Below are positions 11,879 to 21,398 of a stretch of 64,000 nt of DNA, piece by piece. This stretch comes from Paracoccaceae bacterium. Its GTDB lineage: Bacteria; Pseudomonadota; Alphaproteobacteria; Rhodobacterales; Rhodobacteraceae. Numbering within the stretch: the first letter of the stretch is position 1; each line of letters opens with the position of its first letter. A model generated the notes under the pieces. That model saw nothing but the letters and a program-made list of their open reading frames with translations, did no database searches and was not told the origin of the DNA. A program made the position numbers and the translations under genes. The stretch is from positions 62,001-126,000 of the forward strand of contig JAFGTV010000001.1 in NCBI GenBank assembly GCA_016938875.1, in the 5' to 3' direction.

Positions 11879-14071
11879 ATGACTGCTCAGCACTTTGCCC
11901 CGGATGCGCGGGTGGCTGTGCTCAGCGCCCAGCCGCTGGGCCGCCTGCTGGATTACCGCGCCCCCGAGGGGGGCTGCGCGCTGGGCGATTTCGTCGAGGT
12001 GCCGCTGGGCCCGCGCCGGGTGCTGGGGGTGATCTGGGGGCCGGGCGAGGGGGCGTTCGACCTGTCCCGGCTGCGCCCTGTCACCCGGGTGCTGGACGCC
12101 GCCCCGATGCGCGACGAGATGCGCGAGTTTCTGATCCGGGCGGCGGATTATACGCTGACCCCGCTGTCGGCGATGCTGCGGCTGGCGACCCGCGCGCCGG
12201 GGCTGGGCGATGCGCCCTCGATGCAAAAGGTCTATCGCCGGGGGACGAGCCTGCCGGATCGGATGACACCGGCCCGCACCCGCGTGATTGATCTGCTGGA
12301 GGAGTATGGCGGGCTGGCCTTTACCCTGGGCGAGTTGTCCGCCCAGGCGGGCGTTTCGAACACGGTGATCAAGGGGTTGATCCCCTCTGGAGCGGTGCTG
12401 GAGGAGGACACGCCGCGCGACCGGCCGTATCCGCGGCTGGACCCCGCCCGCCCCGGCGTGGCGCTGGCACCCGACCAGGACGCGGCGGCGGCCAGCCTGC
12501 GCGCGGGCGTGGCGGGGGGCGGCTATGGCACCACCTTGCTGCGGGGGGTCACCGGATCGGGCAAGACCGAGGTCTACCTGGAGGCCGTGGCCGAATGCCT
12601 GGCCCAGGGGCGCCAGGCGCTGGTGCTGTTGCCCGAGATCGCGCTGACGGCAGAGTTCCTGACCCGGGTCGAGCAACGCTTTGGCGCGCGCCCGGCCGAA
12701 TGGCATTCGGGCGTGACCATGACCGAGCGGCGGCGCTGTTGGCGGATGGTGGGGCGCGGCGGCGCGCAACTGGTGGTGGGCGCGCGCTCGGCGCTGTTCC
12801 TGCCGTTCCGCGACCTCGGGCTGATCGTCGTGGATGAGGAACACGACAGTTCCTACAAGCAAGAGGACGGCGTTCTTTACAACGCCCGCGACATGGCGGT
12901 GCTGCGCGCCTCGCTGGCCTCGGCGCAGGTGGTGCTGGCCTCGGCCACGCCCAGCCTGGAAAGCTGGGCCAATGCCGAGGCGGGCAAATACACCCGGCTG
13001 GACCTGGCGGCCCGGTTCGGCACGGCACAGCTGCCCGACATGCGCGCCATCGACATGCGGGCCGAGGATCTGCCGCCGGGCCGCTGGATTTCACCCACCC
13101 TGCAAGGGGCGGTGCGCGACCGGCTGGCGGCGGGGCAGCAGGCGCTGCTGTTTCTCAACCGGCGTGGCTATGCGCCGGTGACGGTGTGCCGGGCCTGTGG
13201 TCATCAGATCGGCTGTTCCCAGTGCGACGCGCGCATGGTCGAGCATCGCTTTCTCAAGCGGCTGGTGTGCCATCAATGCGGCGACAGCATCCCGATGCCG
13301 CTGGCCTGTCCCTCGTGCAAGGTCGAGGGCAAGCTGGCCGCGGTGGGGCCGGGGGTCGAGCGGCTGGCCGAAGAGGCGGCCGCGCTTTTTCCCGAGGCGC
13401 GGCTGGCGGTTCTGTCGTCGGATCTGTTCACCTCTGCCCGCGCGCTGAAAGAACAGATCGCGGCGATCGCGGCGGGGCAGGCCGACCTGATCATCGGCAC
13501 CCAACTGGTGGCCAAGGGTCATAATTTCCCGCTGTTGACGCTGGTCGGCGTGATCGACGCCGATCTGGGCCTGCAGGGGTCGGACCTGCGCGCGGCCGAG
13601 CGGACCTTTCAGCTGATGCGGCAGGTGTCGGGCCGGGCCGGGCGCGGGGCAGCGGCGGGGCTGGCGCTGCTGCAGACCTGCCAACCCGAACATCCCGTCA
13701 TCCGCGCCATCCTGAGCGGCGACGAAGAGGGGTTCCTGCGCGCCGAGGCGGGCGAGCGTCGCGCGGCGGGCGTGCCGCCCTATGGGCGCATGGCCGGCAT
13801 CATCCTGTCCGCCCCCGAGGCCAGGGCGGCCTTTGATCTGGGCACCGCGCTGGCGCGTGCCGACGCGCCGCTGCGGGCGATCGGCGCACAGGTGTTCGGC
13901 CCGGCACCGGCCCCCATCGCGCGGGTTCGCGGGCGGCACCGGGTGCGCCTGTTGGTCAAGGCCGACAAGGGCGCGCCGTTGCAGGCCGCGCTGGGCGCGT
14001 GGCTGGCGCAGGTCAAACCGCCCGCGAATGTCCGCGTGGCGGTGGATATCGATCCGCAGAGTTTCCTTTAG
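11879..14071 (+). CDS. priA: Primosomal protein N' (replication restart helicase PriA)
   Basis: Superfamily 2 DNA helicase that reloads the replisome at stalled forks. ATG 11879 gives 730 residues, the family length. The Walker A motif GVTGSGKTE is near residue 223, DEEH near 319, and the zinc-binding insert with eight cysteines lies at about 437-480 (CRACG, CSQC, CHQCG, CPSC). The later helicase motif VSGRAGRG is intact. It is divergent from tal and convergent with the yeeE-like gene, with a hairpin between. Confidence 0.96.
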   Translation: MTAQHFAPDARVAVLSAQPLGRLLDYRAPEGGCALGDFVEVPLGPRRVLGVIWGPGEGAFDLSRLRPVTRVLDAAPMRDEMREFLIRAADYTLTPLSAMLRLATRAPGLGDAPSMQKVYRRGTSLPDRMTPARTRVIDLLEEYGGLAFTLGELSAQAGVSNTVIKGLIPSGAVLEEDTPRDRPYPRLDPARPGVALAPDQDAAAASLRAGVAGGGYGTTLLRGVTGSGKTEVYLEAVAECLAQGRQALVLLPEIALTAEFLTRVEQRFGARPAEWHSGVTMTERRRCWRMVGRGGAQLVVGARSALFLPFRDLGLIVVDEEHDSSYKQEDGVLYNARDMAVLRASLASAQVVLASATPSLESWANAEAGKYTRLDLAARFGTAQLPDMRAIDMRAEDLPPGRWISPTLQGAVRDRLAAGQQALLFLNRRGYAPVTVCRACGHQIGCSQCDARMVEHRFLKRLVCHQCGDSIPMPLACPSCKVEGKLAAVGPGVERLAEEAAALFPEARLAVLSSDLFTSARALKEQIAAIAAGQADLIIGTQLVAKGHNFPLLTLVGVIDADLGLQGSDLRAAERTFQLMRQVSGRAGRGAAAGLALLQTCQPEHPVIRAILSGDEEGFLRAEAGERRAAGVPPYGRMAGIILSAPEARAAFDLGTALARADAPLRAIGAQVFGPAPAPIARVRGRHRVRLLVKADKGAPLQAALGAWLAQVKPPANVRVAVDIDPQSFL

Positions 14072-14072
14072 C

Positions 14073-14095
14073 GCCACAGGCCAAGGCCCTGTGGC
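14073..14095. terminator. Hairpin between priA and the sulfur transporter gene
   Basis: GCCACAGG and CCTGTGGC form a perfect 8-bp stem around a 7-base loop, starting two bases after the priA stop codon. The site sits between convergent genes, which suits a bidirectional terminator, but a T tract is absent. Confidence 0.5.
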
Positions 14096-14130
14096 CGCTG
14101 AATTTCACGACGCAGGGCGTTGCGCGCGTC

Positions 14131-15195
14131 TCAGGCCGCCCGCGTGGCGCCACGGTTCTGGTCCACCAGATAGTCAGTCGCCATGCCGCCGATCCACATC
14201 GCGAACAGCGCGGCCCACATCGTGCCGGCAAAGATCGACCCGCCGGTGACGCCGGCCCCGATCGAACAGCCGCCCGCCAGCATCCCGCCAAAGCCCATCA
14301 GCGCCGCGCCGATCATCGCCTTGCGCATGTTCACCTCGTTCTCGAACCCCTGCAACCGCAGATCACCCGTGACCAGCGCCGCCAGGAACGAGCCCAGGAA
14401 AACGCCCGGCACCAGTCCGACATCGAACTCCAGGATCGCCGGGCGCTCCAGAAAGAACATCAGCATGTTGGCCGAGGGGCCGGTGAAGGTCAGGCTTTCG
14501 ATCTGCATGGGCTCAAAGCTGACCTCGCTCAGCGCAAAGGTCAGCACCCAGCCCACCGCCACCGCAAAGCCCACGCCCGCCCCGAAAAAGAGCTTTCGGA
14601 ACGAAATGCGGTTGCGTTTGGCCATCCACAGCGCAAGCGCCGCAAAGACAAAGCCCAGCAGCAGCCCCGAAAAATCCGGCAGCCCCGCCGCGTCGATCAG
14701 GTTGACGTTGCGCCCGCCCGGCGTGATCCACATCGCCGCCAGGTCGTCGCGCACCGGCGACAGCCAGCCATGCAGGCTCATCTGTGCGAGCACCGCGAAA
14801 ATCAGCCCCGACACCACCGAGCGCAGGTTGCCCGTGGCCGCCAGCACCAGCAGCCGCCCGGGACAGCCGCGCGCCAGCACCATGCCCACGCCAAAGATCA
14901 GCCCGCCGATGATCGCCCCCGACCACGAGCCCGGCACCGCCATCATCCGCGCATCCTCGGACCGCATCAGGCCGGTCAGGTCGGCGGCCTGCACCCAGAC
15001 CAGCGCGGTGGAAAAGCACAGCAGCCACACCGCCACCTTGGGCCCCAGGTGGCCACGGGCAAACTCGATCGTGGCGGCGCGCAGGCAGAACGAGGACCGC
15101 TGCGCGGCCACGCCGAAGATCATGCCGGTGATCAGCCCGAAAACGGCTGCCGTCGGCCCTTCGCCGATCCGTTCAACGATCGAAAGGATATCCAT
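14131..15195 (-). CDS. YeeE/YedE family sulfur-compound transporter
   Basis: A 354-residue integral membrane protein with about nine hydrophobic segments. It has the conserved cysteine motifs of the YeeE/YedE (TsuA) family: QRSSFCLRAA, ARGCPGRLL and GGCSIGAG. In characterised members these cysteines hand thiosulfate or sulfide-type sulfur across the inner membrane. ATG 15195 is chosen because GGGAGA lies at proper spacing and MDIL begins the conserved region; the track ORF adds an unconserved leader. It is divergent from the cupin gene, so a sulfur link between the two is possible. The exact substrate cannot be read from sequence. Confidence 0.87.
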   Translation of the reverse strand: MDILSIVERIGEGPTAAVFGLITGMIFGVAAQRSSFCLRAATIEFARGHLGPKVAVWLLCFSTALVWVQAADLTGLMRSEDARMMAVPGSWSGAIIGGLIFGVGMVLARGCPGRLLVLAATGNLRSVVSGLIFAVLAQMSLHGWLSPVRDDLAAMWITPGGRNVNLIDAAGLPDFSGLLLGFVFAALALWMAKRNRISFRKLFFGAGVGFAVAVGWVLTFALSEVSFEPMQIESLTFTGPSANMLMFFLERPAILEFDVGLVPGVFLGSFLAALVTGDLRLQGFENEVNMRKAMIGAALMGFGGMLAGGCSIGAGVTGGSIFAGTMWAALFAMWIGGMATDYLVDQNRGATRAA

Positions 15196-15224
15196 GCGCA
15201 GGTCTCCCGAGGTCTGCGGAATTG

Positions 15225-15238
15225 ATTGTGGATGCAAT
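15225..15238. promoter_or_regulatory. Candidate operator ATTG-N6-CAAT in the yeeE/cupin divergent region
   Basis: The 203-base region between the divergent yeeE-like and cupin genes holds an AT-rich ATTG-N6-CAAT dyad close to the yeeE start. An overlapping TATTAT on the minus strand could be a -10 element, but no convincing -35 partner is visible. Nothing else clearly functional is seen there apart from a strong GGGAGGAG ribosome site for the cupin gene. Confidence 0.2.
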
Positions 15239-15398
15239 AATACCCGGAACGCCGCCTTGATCCAGATCAGCCGTAATCCTGGGCGGGCGGGTCTGAAACC
15301 GACCGTTTCGGTGTCGTGAAAGGGCGCGAATCGCGTTTTTTTCGCCAGTACCATCGTTCGATCACGCCCCGGTGGGGCGGCGCCAGGGAGGAGCGGCG

Positions 15399-15818
15399 AT
15401 GGAAATCCAGGTAGACGCCTTCGGGCGGGCAGAGGCGTTTTCGGTGGATATGGGTCTGTTGGAGCGCGAGGGCGGGCATGATCCGGCCTTTGGCAGCGTG
15501 ACGTGGCGCACCCTGATCTGCGCCGACCGCACCCCGTCGCGCGACATGGTGCTGGGCATCGCCGAGTTCGGCCCCCAGGGCACCCTCTTGCCCCATCGCC
15601 ACACCCACGCGGAATATTACCTCGGCCTGTCTGGCGAGGGCGTCGTGACGGTCGAGGGGCAGGCCCATCGTATCGCGCCGGGCATCGCGCTCTACCTGCC
15701 GTCCGAGGCCGAGCATTCGGTGCTGGCGGGCCCCGAGGGGCTGAGTTTCGTCTACGGTTTCGCCGCGCATCGTTTTGAAGAGGTGCAATATCGTTTCAGC
15801 GCGGCGGTGGCGGGATAA
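15399..15818 (+). CDS. Single-domain cupin; DMSP-lyase-like metal site
   Basis: A 139-residue single cupin with GGGAGGAG upstream of ATG 15399. The metal-binding set is His66, His68, Glu72 and His106, with Tyr74 following the glutamate (HRHTHAEYY). The spacing HxHxxxExY plus His 34 residues after Glu equals, as I recall, that of the DMSP lyases DddW (81/83/87/89/121) and DddK (56/58/62/64/96), where the tyrosine is catalytic. The same general layout occurs in unrelated cupins, so the family is certain but the activity is not. It lies between a sulfur transporter and an MFS transporter. Alternatives are a sugar-isomerase-like or sensor cupin. Confidence 0.8.
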   Translation: MEIQVDAFGRAEAFSVDMGLLEREGGHDPAFGSVTWRTLICADRTPSRDMVLGIAEFGPQGTLLPHRHTHAEYYLGLSGEGVVTVEGQAHRIAPGIALYLPSEAEHSVLAGPEGLSFVYGFAAHRFEEVQYRFSAAVAG

Positions 15819-15870
15819 GGCGCGCGAATTTACGCTCGCCAGCCGTGTTTTTTCGGCGTAAAGGGCGGCC

Positions 15871-17103
15871 ATGATCCGACTTGTCCGCCTGGCCGAGGCA
15901 CAGGATTTGCCGCTGTGGCGACGTCCTGTCAGCCTTTTGTTCCTGATGGCTTTCGCCATGCCGGTGGCGTTTGCCACCTGGTCTGCGCTGCTCAACAACT
16001 TTGTCATCGAGGCGGCGGGGTTTACCGGCGTCGAGATCGGCTGGCTGCATAGTGTGCGTGAGATCCCCGGCTTTCTGGCGGTGGGGGTGATCGCGCTGAT
16101 CCTGTTCATCCGCGAGCAGGTTCTGGGCGTGGTGGCCTTGATGATGCTGGGCATGGCGACGGCTGTGACGGCCTGGTTTCCCAGCCTGGGCGGGCTGTTG
16201 ACGGTGACGATGCTCAGCTCGATCGGGTTTCATTATTTCGAGACCGTCAACCAGTCGCTGCAACTGCAATGGATCGACCGCGAACGTGCGCCCCAGACCC
16301 TGGGCTGGCTGGTCGCGGCGGGGTCGGCCGCGTCCCTGCTGGCCTATGGCCTGCTGGTGCTGACGTGGAAGGCGTTCGATCTGTCCTACAACTTCGTCTA
16401 TCTCGTGTCGGGCGGGTTCACGGCGGCGGTCGCGGTGTTCTGCCTGCTGGCCTATCCGCAGTTCGAGGCCCCCAACCCCCAGGTCAAGCGGCTGATCCTG
16501 CGGCGGCGGTACTGGCTGTATTACCTGCTGCAATTCATGGCCGGCGCCCGGCGGCAGATCTTTGTCGTCTTTGCCGCCTTCATGATGGTCGAACGGTTCG
16601 GCTTTGAGGTGCACGAGGTTACGGCGCTGTTCATGATCAACTTTCTGGCCAACATGGGCTTTGCGCCGCTGATGGGCCGGGCCGTGGCGAAATGGGGCGA
16701 ACGGCGCGCGCTGGCCTTTGAATATGTCGGGCTGATCGTGGTGTTCCTGGCCTATGGGGGCATCTATTATTTCGGCTGGGGCGTGGTGCTGGCGGCGACG
16801 CTTTATGTCATCGACCACATGTTCTTTGCGCTGGCCTTTGCGCTGAAAACCTATTTCCAGAAGATCGCCGATCCCGGCGACATCGCCCCGACGGCGGCGG
16901 TGGCCTTTACCATCAACCATATCGCGGCGGTGTTCCTGCCCGCCAGCCTGGGCTATCTTTGGGTGACCTCGCCGGGGGCTGTTTTCATCCTGGCCGCGGC
17001 GATGGCGGGGGGATCGCTGCTGTTGGCGCTGATGATCCCGCGCCATCCCGAGCCGGGCAACGAGACGGTGTTTTCCAGCCTGATGCCCGCCCCTGCCGAA
17101 TAG
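15871..17103 (+). CDS. MFS transporter
   Basis: A 410-residue major facilitator with about twelve hydrophobic segments; transmembrane stretches begin near residues 24, 68, 95 and 150, with a second half after a basic loop (KRLILRRRYW). No substrate-specific motif is recognised. It follows the cupin gene by 52 bases in the same direction and could be co-transcribed, perhaps importing or exporting the cupin's substrate; that is inference. It ends 15 bases before the stop of the convergent small gene. Confidence 0.85.
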   Translation: MIRLVRLAEAQDLPLWRRPVSLLFLMAFAMPVAFATWSALLNNFVIEAAGFTGVEIGWLHSVREIPGFLAVGVIALILFIREQVLGVVALMMLGMATAVTAWFPSLGGLLTVTMLSSIGFHYFETVNQSLQLQWIDRERAPQTLGWLVAAGSAASLLAYGLLVLTWKAFDLSYNFVYLVSGGFTAAVAVFCLLAYPQFEAPNPQVKRLILRRRYWLYYLLQFMAGARRQIFVVFAAFMMVERFGFEVHEVTALFMINFLANMGFAPLMGRAVAKWGERRALAFEYVGLIVVFLAYGGIYYFGWGVVLAATLYVIDHMFFALAFALKTYFQKIADPGDIAPTAAVAFTINHIAAVFLPASLGYLWVTSPGAVFILAAAMAGGSLLLALMIPRHPEPGNETVFSSLMPAPAE

Positions 17104-17118
17104 CGCGACGCGCGCGGC

Positions 17119-17499
17119 CTATTGTTTGCAAAGTGGCGTGATGTCAAAGGCGATGATCTGCCCCTTGAGCACCTCGAACGACAGTTTCGAGGCGCATCCG
17201 CTGGCGGTGGTGGCGGTTCCGCCCAGCCGGGTGCTGGTTCCGTCCGCCGCCAGCGAGGTGAACGAGACCTGCGCATAGGGGGCGACCCCGGCAAAGGTCT
17301 CTTGGAAATAGGGCAGGGTGTACTGCTCTTGCAATTGCGGATGCAGCAGGGTGCGGGCCTGCGGGTATTGCCCGGTGCTGGTCAGGATCACGAACTGGCG
17401 GGCGATGTCGCGCTGGCCAGAGGTGAAATAGATCACCGCCGCGTATCCGATGACCCCCAGCACGGCGAGGCCGAGGACGAGTTTCAAAAAGGTCTTCAT
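17119..17499 (-). CDS. Small membrane-anchored protein of unknown function
   Basis: 126 residues starting [28 protein letters not shown]. This is one N-terminal transmembrane helix (about 4-26) with a short basic cytoplasmic end, so the remainder should be periplasmic. The soluble part includes a block rich in Gln and Tyr ([19 protein letters not shown]) and two cysteines, one near the C-terminus (ITPLCKQ), that could form a disulfide. The track ORF extends far upstream across the msrA promoter region; I restrict it to the Met with a GGGGG-type ribosome site. I do not recognise the family. Confidence 0.65.
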   Translation of the reverse strand: MKTFLKLVLGLAVLGVIGYAAVIYFTSGQRDIARQFVILTSTGQYPQARTLLHPQLQEQYTLPYFQETFAGVAPYAQVSFTSLAADGTSTRLGGTATTASGCASKLSFEVLKGQIIAFDITPLCKQ

Positions 17500-17643
17500 G
17501 GCGGCCCCCGGCGGGATTGGTCGGTGCATTGCTTGCCTCAGCCTGCGCCCGTAGCCCAAAGCCGGGCAAGCGGCTCTTTTGGCGCAGGGTTGAAATCCGC
17601 CGATCGCGGGCGACATTGTTCCGAAACGCAAAGGGAGTTGCGC

Positions 17644-18294
17644 ATGTTTTCCTTTCTCAGCCGCAAGACCGACATGGTGAGCGCGGGCGAGGCCCTGCCG
17701 GGCCGCGCCGATCCGATCGCCACCGCCGCCACCCATCACGTGCTGGATCGCCCGCTCAAGGCGCCCATCCCCGAGGGCATGGCGCAGGTGATTTTCGGCA
17801 TGGGGTGTTTCTGGGGGGTTGAACGGCTGTTCTGGACACAGCCGGGCGTGTGGCTGACCGCCGTGGGCTATGCCGCGGGCTATACCCCAAATCCCACCTA
17901 CGAAGAGGTCTGTTCGGGCCGCACCGGCCATAACGAGGTGGTGCGCGTGGTCTATGACCCGGCCGTGATCTCGTTCGACGATCTGTTGCGGATCTTCTGG
18001 GAGGGGCACGATCCCACCCAGGGCATGCGCCAAGGCAACGATCGCGGCACGCAGTATCGTTCGGGCATCTACACGTTTACCCCCGAACAGCGCGATGCCG
18101 CCCTGGCCAGCAAGGCGGCCTTTGCCCCGCGTCTGCGCGCGGCGGGGCATGGCGCGATCACCACGGAAATTCTGGATGCCCCGAATTTCTACTATGCCGA
18201 GGGGTATCACCAGCAATACCTGGCCAAGAACCCCGGCGGGTATTGCGGGCTGGGGGGCACCGGGGTCAGCTGTCCCATCGGCACCGGCGCTTGA
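17644..18294 (+). CDS. msrA: Peptide methionine sulfoxide reductase MsrA
   Basis: Reduces the S-epimer of methionine sulfoxide in proteins. The start ATG 17644 has AAAGGGAG upstream and gives 216 residues; the track start at 17122 lies within the opposite-strand gene. The nucleophilic cysteine is Cys55 in GMGCFWGVE, the block [15 protein letters not shown] follows, and C-terminal resolving cysteines are in [14 protein letters not shown]. The roughly 45-residue stretch before GCFWG contains no signal peptide, so the enzyme is cytoplasmic. It runs in the same direction as prmA, 53 bases apart. Confidence 0.95.
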   Translation: MFSFLSRKTDMVSAGEALPGRADPIATAATHHVLDRPLKAPIPEGMAQVIFGMGCFWGVERLFWTQPGVWLTAVGYAAGYTPNPTYEEVCSGRTGHNEVVRVVYDPAVISFDDLLRIFWEGHDPTQGMRQGNDRGTQYRSGIYTFTPEQRDAALASKAAFAPRLRAAGHGAITTEILDAPNFYYAEGYHQQYLAKNPGGYCGLGGTGVSCPIGTGA

Positions 18295-18347
18295 CGGCGG
18301 GCGGGGGCGGGTCTAGGCCCGGCCCACCCAAGGCAGGAGCCCGCGCC

Positions 18348-19223
18348 ATGACCACCTTTACCGCCCTGACCACCCTTTCGGGCAAAGCCGCCGCAGATGA
18401 GCTGGGCGCCGCGCTGGAGCGGCTGGACCCAGAACCCATCGGCGTTGGCGTGGTCGAGATCGAGGACGGCTCTGGCCTGTGGGAGGTGGGGGGCTATTTC
18501 ACCGAAACCCCCGACATGGCGGGTCTCGCGCTGTTGGCCGCGATGCACGGCGCGCGCGATTTCACCATCTCGGAACTGCCCGACACCGACTGGGTGGCCA
18601 AGGTCAAGCGCGAGCTGGCCCCGGTCGCGGCGGGCCGGTTTTTCGTCTATGGCAGCCATGACGCCGACCAGGTGCCCGCCGACAAGGTCGCGCTGCTGAT
18701 CGAGGCGGCGATGGCCTTTGGCACCGGCCACCATGGCACGACCCAGGGATGCCTGCGCGCGCTGGACCGTCTGGCCGAAGAGGGGCTGACCCCCCGCGCC
18801 GTGGCCGATATCGGCTGTGGCACGGCGGTGCTGGCGATGGCGGCGGCGCATCTGTGGTCGGTGCCGGTGCTGGCCTCGGACATCGACCCGGTGGCGGTCG
18901 AGGTGGCGCAGGCCAATGTCGCGGCCAATGGCCTGACGGGCCGGGTGCAGTGCCTGGAAGCCACCGGTTTCGATCATCCCGACCTGGACGCGGCCGCGCC
19001 GTTCGACCTGGTGCTGGCCAATATCCTAAAGGCGCCGTTGATCGCGCTGGCCCCCGATATGGCGGCGCGACTCAGCCCCGGCGGCTATGCGATTCTGTCG
19101 GGCCTGCTGACCGAACAGGCCGCCGATGTGGCCGCTGCCTATGCCGAAAACGGGCTATTGGTTCACGCATCCGAGGCAATCGGCGAGTGGACGACGCTTT
19201 GTCTCATAAAACGCGTTGGATAG
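18348..19223 (+). CDS. prmA: Ribosomal protein L11 methyltransferase
   Basis: A SAM-dependent enzyme that methylates ribosomal protein L11. ATG 18348 is preceded by GGCAGGAG and yields 291 residues, the normal length. Motifs seen are FGTGHHGTTQ before the SAM loop, the SAM-binding DIGCGTAVLAMAAA, the acidic DIDPVAVEVA and the catalytic-region LANILKAPL. The N-terminal half is the L11-binding domain. Upstream track extension overlaps msrA and is rejected. Confidence 0.94.
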   Translation: MTTFTALTTLSGKAAADELGAALERLDPEPIGVGVVEIEDGSGLWEVGGYFTETPDMAGLALLAAMHGARDFTISELPDTDWVAKVKRELAPVAAGRFFVYGSHDADQVPADKVALLIEAAMAFGTGHHGTTQGCLRALDRLAEEGLTPRAVADIGCGTAVLAMAAAHLWSVPVLASDIDPVAVEVAQANVAANGLTGRVQCLEATGFDHPDLDAAAPFDLVLANILKAPLIALAPDMAARLSPGGYAILSGLLTEQAADVAAAYAENGLLVHASEAIGEWTTLCLIKRVG

Positions 19224-19285
19224 GCCGCATTCCTGCCGTATTCTCCCCGCAATATGGTCATCTTACGGCGCAACGGGAGAGTGCC

Positions 19286-19636
19286 ATGTACGATCCACAG
19301 TATCAGGAGTTTCGCGGGCGTCTGGCGCGGCTGGATCGCATGCACCGGCGCGGCTATGGGTTTGAGGCGCCGGGAACGATCGGCCGCTCTTACTATACGC
19401 GCCAATCGCGTCGCCGCATTCCGCTGGTGCGTTCGCTCGGGGTGATTGCGCTTTGCGTGATCGTGGTCAAGGCGGTGATCCTGTCGCAGATCGGATCGGC
19501 CGACTACAACGAACGCCTGGCGCGCGCCGAGGGGGCGTCGATCGTCCAGCAGGTGTCGGTCTACATCATGCAGATCGACCCGATTACCGAGTGGACCGCG
19601 ACGCAACTACGCGCAATCATGTCTGGGTTGGGCTAG
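19286..19636 (+). CDS. Conserved-looking small membrane protein, unknown function
   Basis: 116 residues from an ATG with GGGAGAG upstream. The first 50 residues are rich in Arg and Tyr (RLDRMHRRGYGFEAPG, YYTRQSRRRIP). A single hydrophobic helix follows at about 52-70 (LGVIALCVIVVKAVILSQIG), then a soluble tail ends DPITEWTATQLRAIMSG. The topology suggests a basic cytoplasmic N-terminus and periplasmic C-terminus. It lies 62 bases after prmA in the same direction. I do not recognise the family. Confidence 0.65.
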   Translation: MYDPQYQEFRGRLARLDRMHRRGYGFEAPGTIGRSYYTRQSRRRIPLVRSLGVIALCVIVVKAVILSQIGSADYNERLARAEGASIVQQVSVYIMQIDPITEWTATQLRAIMSGLG

Positions 19637-19778
19637 GGCGGACTGCCCGGCCCGTCCGCAACGCATCGGCCGCCGCCCATCGGGATGCGCACCATTTCGC
19701 GACACCCCCCAACGCACGGGGCACCCATGCCCAAGCGACGCCCGGCCGGGGCGCCGCACCTGATCAAACAGCGTGACA

Positions 19779-19795
19779 TGGCCCGTGGCGGGCCA
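19779..19795. terminator. Hairpin at the 3' end of the DUF1127 gene
   Basis: TGGCCCG-tgg-CGGGCCA is a perfect 7-bp stem with a 3-base loop, five bases beyond the DUF1127 stop codon. No U run follows on the minus strand. It may terminate or protect that short mRNA, or define a 3'-UTR-derived small RNA. The rest of the 164-base gap shows only GC-rich palindromic sequence. Confidence 0.4.
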
Positions 19796-19800
19796 CAGGA

Positions 19801-19995
19801 TCAGCGGGTCAGCGCGTCGATATCGGCGCGGCACAGCCCGATATCGTCCAGTTCCCGGTCGCTGAGCCGCGACAGGGCGTTGCGCGTGACCCGTGCCTCG
19901 TTCCAGGCGTTGAACCGCGAGATCAGCCCAGAGAGCAGGTGCCCGCCAGCATGGTGAACGCCCGCCTGGGGGCGCGTGGTGCTAAAAACAGTCAT
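19801..19995 (-). CDS. DUF1127 small arginine-rich protein
   Basis: 64 residues from ATG 19995, which has AAGGA at correct spacing; the longer track ORF (20112) is rejected. The C-terminal half is the DUF1127 domain: RFNAWNEARVTRNALSRLSDREL followed by DDIGLCRADID. Small DUF1127 proteins are abundant in alphaproteobacteria. In Rhodobacter sphaeroides one member (CcaF1) affects RNA metabolism and its 3' UTR yields stress sRNAs. Whether this copy does the same is unknown, but a stable hairpin follows its stop. Confidence 0.85.
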   Translation of the reverse strand: MTVFSTTRPQAGVHHAGGHLLSGLISRFNAWNEARVTRNALSRLSDRELDDIGLCRADIDALTR

Positions 19996-20096
19996 GATGA
20001 TCATCCTTGTGCCGGGCCGCGTCTGGCCTTGGCTCTTCACGACGTCAGGTATTGCGCGGCGGCCCACGCCACAAGGCCCAATCCCTGCATATGAAA

Positions 20097-20113
20097 CATG
20101 CGTTTTTCGCATG
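20097..20113. repeat. Perfect inverted repeat CATGCG-T5-CGCATG
   Basis: A 6-bp perfect stem around five T lies in the 225-base gap between the divergent DUF1127 and ruvC genes. It could be an operator or an RNA hairpin; no known motif is matched. The rest of the gap shows no clear gene or promoter that I can defend. Confidence 0.3.
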
Positions 20114-20220
20114 GCGCGCAGGCCTTCATGTGCCAGGCAGGGCCGGGCGGGAGTATTGGCGCTGGCCGATGTTCCCTTTTCGTGCTAATGCCTTGGGCAA
20201 GGAATAAGAATGGGGCGAGC

Positions 20221-20730
20221 ATGCGCGTTTTGGGGGTTGATCCCGGCCTTCGCAATATGGGCTGGGGCATGATCGAGCTGACGGGCGGGCGATTGCATCA
20301 CATCGCCAACGGCGTCTGTTGCACGGCCTCTGGCGGGATTTTGGCAGAGCGGCTGTTGTCGCTATACGATCAGCTCAGCGAGGTCGTCACGCGCTTTGCC
20401 CCGCAGGCGGCCGCGGTCGAGCAGACCTTTGTCAACCGCGACGGGGCAGCCACGCTCAAGCTGGGGCAGGCCCGCGCGATCGCGCTGTTGGTGCCTGCGC
20501 GGGCCGGGTTGACGGTCGGCGAATACGCCCCCAACGCGGTGAAAAAGACGGTGGTCGGGGTCGGTCACGCGGACAAGCGGCAGGTCGATCACATGGTGCG
20601 CCTGCAATTTCCGGGCATCCAGATCGCCGGCCCCGATGCCGCCGACGCGCTGGCGGTGGCGCTGTGTCATGCCCATCACATGGGGTCCAACGGGCGGCTG
20701 GCGGCGGCGCTGGCCAAGGCGGGCGCATGA
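20221..20730 (+). CDS. ruvC: Holliday junction endonuclease RuvC
   Basis: Cleaves Holliday junctions processed by RuvAB. It has 169 residues, starting [16 protein letters not shown] with the first acidic active-site residue; the second is in [10 protein letters not shown], and the C-terminal acidic pair lies in [30 protein letters not shown] is the DNA-binding block. The stop overlaps the ruvA start by four bases (ATGA), opening the ruvCAB operon. Confidence 0.96.
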   Translation: MRVLGVDPGLRNMGWGMIELTGGRLHHIANGVCCTASGGILAERLLSLYDQLSEVVTRFAPQAAAVEQTFVNRDGAATLKLGQARAIALLVPARAGLTVGEYAPNAVKKTVVGVGHADKRQVDHMVRLQFPGIQIAGPDAADALAVALCHAHHMGSNGRLAAALAKAGA

Positions 20731-21395
20731 TCGGGCGGCTCAGCGGGCACCTGGTTCATCGCGGGCCGGATCACGTCATGATCGACGTGGGCGGCGTGGG
20801 CTACGTGGTGAATGTGTCTGATCGCACGCTGGCAGCCATGCCGGCCCTGGGCGAGGCGGTGGCGCTGTTCACCGACCTGCTGGTGCGCGAGGATTTGTTA
20901 CAGCTTTACGGCTTCCCCACCCTGCTGGAGCGGGAATGGCACCGGCTGCTGATGGGGGTGCAGGGGATCGGGGCCAAGGCCTCGATGGCGATCTTGGGCA
21001 CCCTGGGGGCAGAGGGCGTGGGCCGGGCGATCACCCTGGGCGATTGGGCCGCGGTCAAGGCCGCGCCGGGGGTCGGCCCCAAGATCGCCCAGCGCGTGGT
21101 CAACGAACTCAAGGACAAGGCGCCGGGCGTGATGGCGCTGGGCGGCAGTCTGGACCAGGCCATGGGGCAGAGCCGTGCCGAGGCCCAGGTGATCGAGCCA
21201 TCGGCGCCCCGCCCCGGCCCCGCCGCCGCCCCCGCGCCCTCGGCCCAGGCGGATGCGCTGTCGGCGCTGGGCAATCTGGGCTATGCCCCGTCTGAGGCCG
21301 CCCAGGCCGTGGCCCGTGCCGCGGGCGATCTGCCCGGCGGCGACACGCCCGCGCTGATCCGCGCGGCGCTAAAGCTTTTGGCGCCAAAGGGGTAG
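20727..21395 (+). CDS. ruvA: Holliday junction DNA helicase subunit RuvA
   Basis: Tetrameric junction-binding subunit that loads RuvB. It has 222 residues from the ATG overlapping the ruvC stop. The OB-fold domain ([23 protein letters not shown]) is followed by helix-hairpin-helix repeats ([37 protein letters not shown]). After an Ala/Pro-rich flexible linker (about 145-170) comes the small RuvB-binding domain III ([19 protein letters not shown]). The acidic pin region and domain order are normal. Confidence 0.95.
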   Translation: MIGRLSGHLVHRGPDHVMIDVGGVGYVVNVSDRTLAAMPALGEAVALFTDLLVREDLLQLYGFPTLLEREWHRLLMGVQGIGAKASMAILGTLGAEGVGRAITLGDWAAVKAAPGVGPKIAQRVVNELKDKAPGVMALGGSLDQAMGQSRAEAQVIEPSAPRPGPAAAPAPSAQADALSALGNLGYAPSEAAQAVARAAGDLPGGDTPALIRAALKLLAPKG

Positions 21396-21398
21396 GCG

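Noticed and set aside
15320-15350. GCGCGAATCGCG followed by seven T as an intrinsic terminator
   Set aside because: The stem would be only four base pairs with a three-base loop, and it lies between divergent genes where a terminator is not expected.
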